DNA of 64,000 nucleotides from Polaribacter sp. GTDB lineage: Bacteria > Bacteroidota > Bacteroidia > Flavobacteriales > Flavobacteriaceae. Under the pieces are notes generated by a model that saw nothing but the letters and a program-made list of their open reading frames with translations, was not told the origin of the DNA and did not search any database. Location: positions 1 to 64,000 of the forward strand of contig JAQWOR010000010.1 of the NCBI GenBank assembly GCA_029245785.1, written 5' to 3'. Below are positions 45,057 to 52,354 of the stretch, in pieces. The position numbers were made by a program, and so were the translations under genes. The number at the start of each line of letters is the position of its first letter. The stretch's first letter is position 1.

Positions 45057-45305
45057 TTAATTAATCATCAAACAAATTAATGAAATTATCCAATTAAATT
45101 TTTTTATAAAAAGTCTAGAAAAATAATATGTTGCTATTGCTATTATTGTGATAAAAGGTAGATAAAAATAAGGGAGAATAGCTCCAATGTTAGCACTTGG
45201 AACGACATCAACATTGATACTTATTATCATTGAAATCAACATTCCAACAGGCATAAAAATAACATTGAATTTAGGTTTCTTTATTAATGTTTTCAAATCT
45301 TTCAT
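45057..45305 (-). CDS. Small hypothetical membrane protein
   Basis: An 82-residue protein with about three hydrophobic segments (FNVIFMPVGMLISMIISINV, then ILPYFYLPFITIIAIATYYF, then NWIISLICLMIN). The ATG at 45305 is the natural start. No family recognised. It sits between moeA and moaA in the same direction. Confidence 0.6.
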   Translation of the reverse strand: MKDLKTLIKKPKFNVIFMPVGMLISMIISINVDVVPSANIGAILPYFYLPFITIIAIATYYFSRLFIKKFNWIISLICLMIN

Positions 45306-45384
45306 AATTTAATAGTTCTCGACTGCGTTCGAACAGGCATTATTACATTAATTCATTCTTTCATTACCTCATTAACTCATTGAT

Positions 45385-46377
45385 CTACCCTCCAATTGTA
45401 CTCATACTTTCAGAAACGTTTCCTTTTTTTCGGTTGACTTCTGCTACAAAGCCATTTTTGGGCTTCTCTTTTACTAAGGATAAAAACAGTTCTTTTAAGT
45501 CCTCATTACTAGCTCCTTTTCTTAAAAATTCGCGAAGGTTAAACACACCATCATCAAACAAACAGTTTTTAAATGTGCCTGTTGATGTAATCCGGATTCG
45601 GTTGCAATCGCTACAAATAGTTCGTGTAAATGCTGGAATAATCCCCACCGTTCCTTGATGATTTTCAATAGAAAAATTACGAGAGGTCGATGATTTTTCA
45701 GAAGAAACTTCAGTAAGCTCAAACCGTGTTTTTATCTCTTGTAAAATTCGATTGTAATTCCAATTTTCTTGTGTTTCTCGCTGCCCTTCTCCATTAAAAG
45801 GCATTTCTTCTATAAACCGAACTGCGATGTTTTTATCTTTTGTTAAGGCTGTAAAATCGGTTATTTCATTCGTGTTAATTCCAGATTGTACCACCACATT
45901 TAACTTTAAGTTTAAGCTGCTTTTCTCCAATGCTTCCATCGTTTTAAAAACATCGTCAAAAACAGTTCTACGTGTAATGGCATTGAAAGTATCGACTTGT
46001 AAACTATCAATACTCAAATTGATGTTCTTTACTTTTTTGAGTTTTTCTAACGCCTCAATATGTTTAAAAATTAAGACTCCGTTTGTAGTGATATTAATAT
46101 CTTCTAGTAAATCATTATGAGACAGCATTTCTAAAAAATCCATAAAACCTTTCCGAACAAAAGGCTCTCCTCCAGTTAAGCGCGCTTTGGTAACGCCCAA
46201 CTCTGTCAATACACGTATTACACGGTACATTTCTTTGTAGGTTAGCAACGCTGCTCTAGGCACAATATCAATTCCGTGAGCAGGCATACAATATTGGCAA
46301 CGCAAGTTGCAACGGTCGGTTACTGCTAACCGAACGTAACTTATTTGTCGTCCAAAACTGTCTGTCAATTTACTCAT
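45385..46377 (-). CDS. moaA: GTP 3',8-cyclase MoaA
   Basis: Radical-SAM enzyme starting Moco synthesis from GTP (EC 4.1.99.22), 330 residues. The N-terminal [4Fe-4S] SAM cluster cysteines are C23, C27 and C30 (CNLRCQYC), and the second cluster uses C255, C258 and C272 (CSDCNRIRIT, then FKNCLF). The protein ends MSTIGG, the conserved C-terminal Gly-Gly inserted into the active site. The ATG at 46377 gives the usual KLTDSFGRQISYVRLAVTDRC start; a -7 promoter box lies upstream. Confidence 0.96.
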   Translation of the reverse strand: MSKLTDSFGRQISYVRLAVTDRCNLRCQYCMPAHGIDIVPRAALLTYKEMYRVIRVLTELGVTKARLTGGEPFVRKGFMDFLEMLSHNDLLEDINITTNGVLIFKHIEALEKLKKVKNINLSIDSLQVDTFNAITRRTVFDDVFKTMEALEKSSLNLKLNVVVQSGINTNEITDFTALTKDKNIAVRFIEEMPFNGEGQRETQENWNYNRILQEIKTRFELTEVSSEKSSTSRNFSIENHQGTVGIIPAFTRTICSDCNRIRITSTGTFKNCLFDDGVFNLREFLRKGASNEDLKELFLSLVKEKPKNGFVAEVNRKKGNVSESMSTIGG

Positions 46378-46409
46378 GATAAAACGCCTGTTTTTTTTCG
46401 CATATGCAA

Positions 46410-46417
46410 CAAAATTA
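46410..46417 (-). promoter_or_regulatory. Candidate -7 element of moaA
   Basis: Minus-strand TAATTTTG fits TAnnTTTG, 32 bases before the moaA start. Confidence 0.45.
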
Positions 46418-46509
46418 GCGAAAAAAAACGTCGTGTCCACTAAAGAAAACGACATTTACATTTTATTTCTAAATGCACAATAGAGTTCTATGTTGTACAC
46501 AATATTTAG

Positions 46510-46517
46510 TACCTTTG
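46510..46517 (+). promoter_or_regulatory. Candidate -7 element of the first Stealth gene
   Basis: TACCTTTG fits TAnnTTTG, 15 bases before the ATG at 46533. Confidence 0.5.
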
Positions 46518-46532
46518 AATTAATTTTTTTAC

Positions 46533-47453
46533 ATGGAAATGAATATTGACTTGGTGTATCTATGGGTAGACGGGAACGATCCAGAATGGTTGGAAAAAAA
46601 ACAACTTTTCATGAATAAGAAAATTAATACCACAGGACGTTATCAAGACAATCAAGAACTAAAATACTCTTTACGATCAGTTGAAAAGCATTTGCCTTGG
46701 GTTCGGAAAATATTTATCGTTACAGACAACCAAGTTCCGCCTTTTATAGACACCAGCCATCCTAAAATTGAAATCGTTAATCAGTCTGATATTATTCCAA
46801 AGAAAATAGGACAAACTTATAATTCTGTCATTATCGAGTATTTTATTTATAAAATCCCAGATTTATCGGAACATTTTCTTTATGCAAACGACGACATGTT
46901 TGTCAATGCTAATGTATCGCCTTCGTTCTTTTTTAAAGAAAGAATTCCTACGGTAAGAACAACCCACAACCCATTGATAAAAAGAAAGATACAGCTTAAA
47001 AAAGCACTTAACGCAAATATAAACAACTATAGATTGAGTATTGAAAATGCGTATCGATTATTTGAGAAAAAATTTAACGTGTTTTTTCCTGTGACTCCAC
47101 ATCACAATATAGACTCCTATTTGAAAAGTGACTATAAAGCGGTCGTTGAAGATGTTTTCAAAGAAGAATTAGAAGCTACTTTTTTAAACCGTTTCAGGGA
47201 CAAAACAGATATTCAACGGATACTCTTTAGTTATTATGCTATCGCAAAAAAAAGAGGGAAATTGACATATGTAAGCCGTAAAGAATCTTGCCAAATAAGA
47301 GTACATAAAACAGATTATCAAAGGGTCATTACTAAATACAACCCTGCTCTTTTTTGCTTAAACGATACAGAACACGCTACTGATAATGACAGAAAACATA
47401 TTCAGCCATTTTTAGAAAAAATGTATCCTATTAAAGCGAAATTTGAAAAATAA
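46533..47453 (+). CDS. Stealth-family sugar phosphotransferase, paralog 1
   Basis: A 306-residue Stealth protein, related to bacterial capsule phosphotransferases and eukaryotic GlcNAc-1-phosphotransferase. Conserved region 1 is IDLVYLWVDGNDPEW, region 2 is DNQELKYSLRSVEKHLPWVRKIFIVTDNQVP, and LYANDDMFVN follows with the acidic metal-binding residues; the C-terminal FCLNDTEHAT matches the late conserved region. It should transfer a sugar-1-phosphate to a surface polysaccharide, but acceptor and donor are unknown. It is convergent with paralog 2. The alternative ATG at 46539 is equally possible. Confidence 0.9.
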   Translation: MEMNIDLVYLWVDGNDPEWLEKKQLFMNKKINTTGRYQDNQELKYSLRSVEKHLPWVRKIFIVTDNQVPPFIDTSHPKIEIVNQSDIIPKKIGQTYNSVIIEYFIYKIPDLSEHFLYANDDMFVNANVSPSFFFKERIPTVRTTHNPLIKRKIQLKKALNANINNYRLSIENAYRLFEKKFNVFFPVTPHHNIDSYLKSDYKAVVEDVFKEELEATFLNRFRDKTDIQRILFSYYAIAKKRGKLTYVSRKESCQIRVHKTDYQRVITKYNPALFCLNDTEHATDNDRKHIQPFLEKMYPIKAKFEK

Positions 47454-47474
47454 TAGTTGCTTGAGAGTTCTATT

Positions 47475-48467
47475 TTACAACTCAAAATTGGACTTTTCTG
47501 GCAAGATAATTTCAAATGATTTTTTTAGATTTTCGTGCGTTTGTTCATAGTTTCTAATATGTACATTGTCATTTAAGCAAACCAAAGAATAGGATTGCTC
47601 TCGCACGGCTTTGATGGCTTTTTTTGACTTAATCATCAGTGGAAACATTTTTGTATCCTGATACGTATTGTAAGGAATAAAATTTGAACTGCAAATTTGC
47701 CACGTTTTAAATAATTCTGGAGTGTAATCTTTACTGCTACGAAACCTATGGGTAGACATCTCTTTCAATTCTTTTTCACAATGCTTCCAAACATCTTCAA
47801 AAGTACTTTTCAAAAACGGTTGCGCATTATGAGGGGTGCGTAAAGTGATGAATTTGTTATAATACTTGAGTAAATGATTCAGCCTTGCTCTTTTTCCATA
47901 AGATGGGTCAAGCCATTTCCATGAATCTTTTTTAAAAACCTCTTTTTTATCAAAATGTTTGTTGATGAGTCGTATATTGTTTTTCAGCATTTTTTCGAAC
48001 TGAGACAAGCCTGTGTTTGTACGAAAGGCAGCAATATCTTTTGGGAGTCCACCTTCAAAAAATCGTTTAGGAGAGAGGTGATTTGTAATAAAAAAATCAT
48101 CGTTGAAGTACACAAATTGTTCCGACAAATTCGGAATCTTATGCATATAGATTTCAATCAAATTGGAATTAAAAACAGGAAGATATTGCTCGGGAATATA
48201 ATCTTTGTGACTTACAAAGTTTAGCTTGGGATGATTCGCATTGAGCCATGTTGGTTTTTGCCCCGACGTTACAAAATGAATTTTTCGAACCCATGGAGCA
48301 AACTTTTCAACACCACGAAACCAATATTTTAACAATCCGTTATCTCGAAAACGGGCTTCTGACAACTCATTAACGGTATTATCAATTTTCCCAGAATATT
48401 GAGAGAATTCGTCTTTCCATGTAGGGTCATCCATATCAACCCAAGTAACTACAAAATCTATTTCCAT
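47475..48467 (-). CDS. Stealth-family sugar phosphotransferase, paralog 2
   Basis: A 330-residue Stealth protein: IDFVVTWVDMDDPTW, then RDNGLLKYWFRGVEKFAPWVRKIHFVTSGQKP, YFNDDFFITN and VCLNDNVHI. It differs from paralog 1 by an N-terminal extension of region 1-2 (QYSGKIDNTVNELSEARF). Its upstream region (48488-48566) carries a decayed piece of the rplU 5' end, so the gene appears to have been placed next to duplicated ribosomal-operon DNA. Confidence 0.9.
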   Translation of the reverse strand: MEIDFVVTWVDMDDPTWKDEFSQYSGKIDNTVNELSEARFRDNGLLKYWFRGVEKFAPWVRKIHFVTSGQKPTWLNANHPKLNFVSHKDYIPEQYLPVFNSNLIEIYMHKIPNLSEQFVYFNDDFFITNHLSPKRFFEGGLPKDIAAFRTNTGLSQFEKMLKNNIRLINKHFDKKEVFKKDSWKWLDPSYGKRARLNHLLKYYNKFITLRTPHNAQPFLKSTFEDVWKHCEKELKEMSTHRFRSSKDYTPELFKTWQICSSNFIPYNTYQDTKMFPLMIKSKKAIKAVREQSYSLVCLNDNVHIRNYEQTHENLKKSFEIILPEKSNFEL

Positions 48468-48777
48468 TGTTTCATTGTTAAAAAATCATTGTAAACACTA
48501 ATCTGATTTTTGGTCTTTTACAACTTTAAACTGCTACCGGGCAATCTCTACAATTACATACAGACAGGTTTTTTTATCCGTTTTGTTAATAAATTAACTA
48601 CTTTTTAAAGCAAAGAAGAATGCTAATGTAGCGTTTTTTTCTTATTCAACAAAACGTTTCCATCCCAAAGAAACCCTTTGTTTAAGACCAATTACTTACC
48701 TTTTTATTCTTCTGAATCTTCCGTTTATTTTAATAAGAAATAACTCTTCATCAAAACACACAAATTAGCGATAGAAC
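48468..48777. other. 310-base gap containing a decayed rplU 5'-end copy
   Basis: Positions 48488-48566 align to 50681-50756, the first about 27 codons of rplU. Identity runs include TTTTGGTCTTTT, CTTTAAACTG and ATCTCTACAATT. The copy has stop codons and small deletions when read on the minus strand, so it is not coding. The rest of the gap holds no gene or repeat I recognise. Confidence 0.75.
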
Positions 48778-49788
48778 CTATTCATTATTGCTCTTTAAAT
48801 TGTTCTCAAGCCATTGCAATATTCTTTCACGATCTTTCTTAGTGGCCATATCTAAGCTTTGAACACACATAAATTTAATCTCTTTATTCTTTTTCCATTT
48901 AGCCAGCTTTTTTGTTATATATCCTGGCCCTTTGTTCACAGGTTTTAAATACACTTCTTGTGTCGTTTCAAAACAACTATTGTTATTAGATATTTCGATA
49001 TGATTTGCAAGAGCTACGGTATTGTATTGGCTGTAATGCCTAAGCCTATAGGATGCGTTTTTTATAAAAATATTTTTATGCTCCTTAAAAAACTGTTCTA
49101 AACGTAATTTATTCAGAGGATTAGGAGTATGGGCTGTTCTGAAATATTTTTTTTTAAATCCTAAAATTTCAGCAATCCAATATTGAGAAATTTTAAATAC
49201 TGGGTGTAGATTCGGTTCCTTAATTTGAAAAATTCCTTTTTTAATTTGATTCAGTAACCTTTTTCTCAACAATAAAATTGAAGGTCGAGATTTCCATTGA
49301 CCTCTCATAACCGGGCTTCCGTTTCTAAACCAGTCTTCAGGGCAAATTGTTCTTACAAGAAAAAGATCATCGTTAAAGTAAACAAAGTTATCTGCCAAGC
49401 CTTTAATTCTCCACATAAACGTTTCGATAGACAAACTATTAAAGGTTGGTAAAAATTCTTCATAGCCTTCAAAAATTTCTTTATGGTCGATGATCTGAAC
49501 ATCTTTTAACCGATTAGGAAATAACGTTTTTATATCTTTATCTAGTTTAGGGTTTTGACCATCAGTAACAATAAATATCTTTCTAACAAAAGGTGCGAAT
49601 TTTAAAATAGATAGCACACAATATTTTATTTCGTTTACAGATTCGAAACGAGTTGTATGAGCACCAGACACTCTATGCTGTTTTGAAGTGTTTAGAAATT
49701 TTTCTATTTTTTGCTTATGCTTGGGTTCACTTCCATCAACCCAGGTAATAACCACATCAATCGCTGAATTCTTTTTCATCACCTCCAT
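48778..49788 (-). CDS. Stealth-family sugar phosphotransferase, paralog 3
   Basis: A 336-residue Stealth protein: IDVVITWVDGSEPKHKQK, then RFESVNEIKYCVLSILKFAPFVRKIFIVTDGQNP, YFNDDLFLVR and CVQSLDMATKKDRE in place of the usual LND motif near the C terminus. It keeps the metal-binding NDD. An alternative ATG at 49779 would remove three residues. It lies between the rplU remnant and rpmA, on the same strand as the ribosomal genes. Confidence 0.88.
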   Translation of the reverse strand: MEVMKKNSAIDVVITWVDGSEPKHKQKIEKFLNTSKQHRVSGAHTTRFESVNEIKYCVLSILKFAPFVRKIFIVTDGQNPKLDKDIKTLFPNRLKDVQIIDHKEIFEGYEEFLPTFNSLSIETFMWRIKGLADNFVYFNDDLFLVRTICPEDWFRNGSPVMRGQWKSRPSILLLRKRLLNQIKKGIFQIKEPNLHPVFKISQYWIAEILGFKKKYFRTAHTPNPLNKLRLEQFFKEHKNIFIKNASYRLRHYSQYNTVALANHIEISNNNSCFETTQEVYLKPVNKGPGYITKKLAKWKKNKEIKFMCVQSLDMATKKDRERILQWLENNLKSNNE

Positions 49789-49904
49789 TTCGATTATAAA
49801 TTTTGAACAAATATATTGAATTATTTATCGATTTTTGAAACAGCTAAATCGACATCCTCTAAAGTAAAAAATTTAATTGCACTCCTTTTTTTAAAACAAG
49901 CGCA

Positions 49905-49942
49905 TAAAAAAACTCCCAAACCGAATAAGGCTTGAGAGTTTT
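49905..49942 (-). terminator. Terminator of rplU-rpmA
   Basis: Stem AAAACTCNCAA with TTGNGAGTTTT around a CCGAATAAGG loop; T-rich on the minus strand, 20 bases past the rpmA stop. Confidence 0.75.
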
Positions 49943-49962
49943 ATATTTTCATCTTATTCTTA

Positions 49963-50223
49963 TTAAACCTCAAAAGGCTCAACAGAAACATATGATTTAT
50001 TGTCTCTTTTCTTTACAAATTGTACAACACCATCTACTCTAGCGTGTAATGTATGGTCTTTCCCCATATATACATTCTCTCCTGGATTGTGTGTGGTTCC
50101 TCTTTGGCGAACAATAATGTTTCCTGCAATTGCAGCTTGACCTCCAAATATTTTTACTCCTAGACGTTTCGATTCTGATTCTCTACCATTCTTCGAACTA
50201 CCTACTCCTTTTTTATGTGCCAT
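49963..50223 (-). CDS. rpmA: 50S ribosomal protein L27
   Basis: An 86-residue bL27: [29 protein letters not shown], then [20 protein letters not shown]. It begins directly with MAHKKG, so there is no cleavable N-terminal extension. It follows rplU by 26 bases. Confidence 0.97.
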   Translation of the reverse strand: MAHKKGVGSSKNGRESESKRLGVKIFGGQAAIAGNIIVRQRGTTHNPGENVYMGKDHTLHARVDGVVQFVKKRDNKSYVSVEPFEV

Positions 50224-50249
50224 GATGTTATGGTTTTAAAATTGAAATT

Positions 50250-50756
50250 TTATTTAGTTAATGCTTCAATTAATTCAGCTTTCTTTAAAGAAGTGTATCC
50301 TTTGATACCTTTTTCTTTAGCCAATGCTTTTAATTCAGCAACTGTCATTGTGCTTACATCTACAGAAGCAACTGCTTCTTTTACTTCAGCTTTTGGAGCA
50401 GCTTCCTTTTTAGGAGCAGCTTTTTTAGCTGTTTTCTTTGCACCAGAAGCAGCGATAGATTCGATTTGAATTTCGCTTAAATACTGTCTGTGTCCATTTT
50501 TCTTTTTGTAACCTTTTCTACGTTTTTTCTTAAAAACGATTACTTTATCACCTTTTAGGTGACCTAAAATCTTGGCCGTTACTGCGGCTCCTTTTATAGC
50601 TGGGGCGCCAATAGTTACTGCTCCTTTGTCTTCAACTAAAAGAACATTATCAAAAGTAATTTTTGATCCTTCTTCTCCTTGTAAACGGTGAACGTAAACT
50701 TTTTGGTCTTTTGCTACTTTAAACTGTTGCCCTGCTATCTCTACAATTGCGTACAT
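50250..50756 (-). CDS. rplU: 50S ribosomal protein L21 with C-terminal extension
   Basis: The bL21 core (residues 1-105; MYAIVEIAGQQFKVAKDQKV, then KKKRRKGYKKKNGHRQYLSEIQI) is followed by an alanine/lysine linker and a SAP-like helical tail (VDVSTMTVAELKALAKEKGIKGYTSLKKAELIEALTK). The length of 168 residues against about 103 for the classic protein is common in Flavobacteriia. First gene of the rplU-rpmA operon. Confidence 0.96.
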   Translation of the reverse strand: MYAIVEIAGQQFKVAKDQKVYVHRLQGEEGSKITFDNVLLVEDKGAVTIGAPAIKGAAVTAKILGHLKGDKVIVFKKKRRKGYKKKNGHRQYLSEIQIESIAASGAKKTAKKAAPKKEAAPKAEVKEAVASVDVSTMTVAELKALAKEKGIKGYTSLKKAELIEALTK

Positions 50757-50813
50757 ACGTTTGTTTTATATTTAGCTTTTACTATTAAGCATCACTTTTC
50801 AGCAATGCGGGTG

Positions 50814-50843
50814 CAAATATACATTTTATTTGCAATACCACAA
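50814..50843 (-). promoter_or_regulatory. Promoter of rplU-rpmA
   Basis: On the minus strand: TTG at 50843-50841, a 19-base spacer, then TATATTTG at 50821-50814. The sequence downstream continues TTTGCACCCGCATTG, identical over 15 bases to the tRNA-Gly/Leu promoter. Confidence 0.7.
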
Positions 50844-50946
50844 TAGTAAATAATTGCGAATTTTACAGACTTAACTTTATCTTTACCAACTTATTAATCC
50901 AGTCAAAGAATATTACAATTTTTCTAGTTAATTTCCATTTATTCTA

Positions 50947-50954
50947 TAACTTTG
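50947..50954 (+). promoter_or_regulatory. Candidate -7 element of the M16 peptidase pair
   Basis: TAACTTTG fits TAnnTTTG, 63 bases before the first M16 gene. Confidence 0.5.
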
Positions 50955-51017
50955 TAACACTTCCCCCGTGCAAACGTCAAATTAAAAAATACTTATTAAT
51001 CACTAAATTAAAAATCA

Positions 51018-52331
51018 ATGAAAAAAGATCTATTAACTCTTGCTTCTTTTCTGTTTATCTTGACTGCAAGTCAGGCCCAACAAGTAGAATTTGAAGAGTA
51101 CACTTTAAAAAACGGAATGCATATTATATTGCATCAAGATAATTCTGCTCCTGTGGTAACCACTTCTGTGATGTACCATGTAGGCGCAAAAGACGAACAA
51201 CCAGATAGAACTGGAATGGCACACTTCTTTGAACACTTGCTTTTTGAAGGCACTAAAAACATCAAAAAAGGAGCATGGTTTAAAATCGTTTCCTCAAATG
51301 GCGGTAATAACAATGCCAATACTACGGATGATAGAACCTATTATTACGAAACGTTCCCTTCTAACAATTTACAATTAGGCTTGTGGATGGAATCTGAACG
51401 CTTATTGCATCCTGTAATTGATCAAGGAGGTGTAGACACCCAGAATGAAGTTGTAAAAGAAGAAAAAAGAATGCGTGTAGACAATGCTCCTTACGGAGGT
51501 TTTTTAGCCAATGTGAAAAAACATTTATTTACAAAACACCCATACAAAGGAACAACTATTGGCGAAATGAAACATTTAGACGATGCCACATTGGAAGAGT
51601 TTAGAGCTTTCAATAAAAAATTCTATGTTCCTAACAATGCAACCTTAGTAGTTGCTGGTGATATTGATATTGCGGAGACTAAAAAAATGATTCAAGATTA
51701 CTTTGGCCCAATTCCAAGAGGAGCAGCTATTCAAAGAGCTGTTATCAAAGAAGATCCTATTACCAAACAAATCGACGCAAAGGCATACGATGCAAATATT
51801 CAAATTCCTGCAATAATGATTGCCTACAGAACGCCTTCTTTTAAAACAAGAGATTCTCGAGTTTTAGACATGGTTTCTACTTATTTGAGCGATGGAAAAA
51901 GCTCTAAATTGTACAAAAAAATAGTAGATCAAAAGAAAATGGCACTGCAAGTAGGCGCCATCAACTTAGCACAAGAAGATTACGGAATGTATATTTTATA
52001 TGGCTTGCCACAAGGAGAAAACACCTTGAGCAGTTTGGTTAAAGAAATTGACGAAGAAATTGTAAAAATACAAACAGAATTGATTTCTGAAAAAGCCTAT
52101 CAAAAACTACAAAACAAGTTTGAAAACCAATTTGTAAACTCAAACTCAAATGTTACTGGCATTGCCAATTCTTTGGCGCGTTTTAATGTGCTATATGGAG
52201 ACAGCAACTTAATCAATACAGAAATTGATATTTATCGTTCTATTACTCGTGAAGAAATTAGAGCTGTAGCTAAAAAGTACTTGAATACAAATCAACGATT
52301 ACGTTTGGAATATTTACCTAAGAAAAAATAA
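51018..52331 (+). CDS. M16-family zinc metallopeptidase (catalytic)
   Basis: A secreted M16 (insulinase/pitrilysin-like) peptidase of 437 residues. Signal peptide MKKDLLTLASFLFILTASQA. The inverted zinc motif HFFEH (H69, E72, H73) is present, with the downstream glutamate in NEVVKEEKR. The C-terminal M16 domain is standard. It precedes a second M16 homolog by 23 bases, as in many Bacteroidota where two M16 proteins probably form a heterodimer in the periplasm. Confidence 0.93.
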   Translation: MKKDLLTLASFLFILTASQAQQVEFEEYTLKNGMHIILHQDNSAPVVTTSVMYHVGAKDEQPDRTGMAHFFEHLLFEGTKNIKKGAWFKIVSSNGGNNNANTTDDRTYYYETFPSNNLQLGLWMESERLLHPVIDQGGVDTQNEVVKEEKRMRVDNAPYGGFLANVKKHLFTKHPYKGTTIGEMKHLDDATLEEFRAFNKKFYVPNNATLVVAGDIDIAETKKMIQDYFGPIPRGAAIQRAVIKEDPITKQIDAKAYDANIQIPAIMIAYRTPSFKTRDSRVLDMVSTYLSDGKSSKLYKKIVDQKKMALQVGAINLAQEDYGMYILYGLPQGENTLSSLVKEIDEEIVKIQTELISEKAYQKLQNKFENQFVNSNSNVTGIANSLARFNVLYGDSNLINTEIDIYRSITREEIRAVAKKYLNTNQRLRLEYLPKKK

Positions 52332-52354
52332 TTCACAAAAGACATTAATATATT

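Noticed and set aside
37769..46377. Reading the repeat-rich Moco region as a CRISPR array
   Set aside because: The repeats are palindromic elements of different families at irregular spacing, with genes between them. There are no regular spacers or cas genes.
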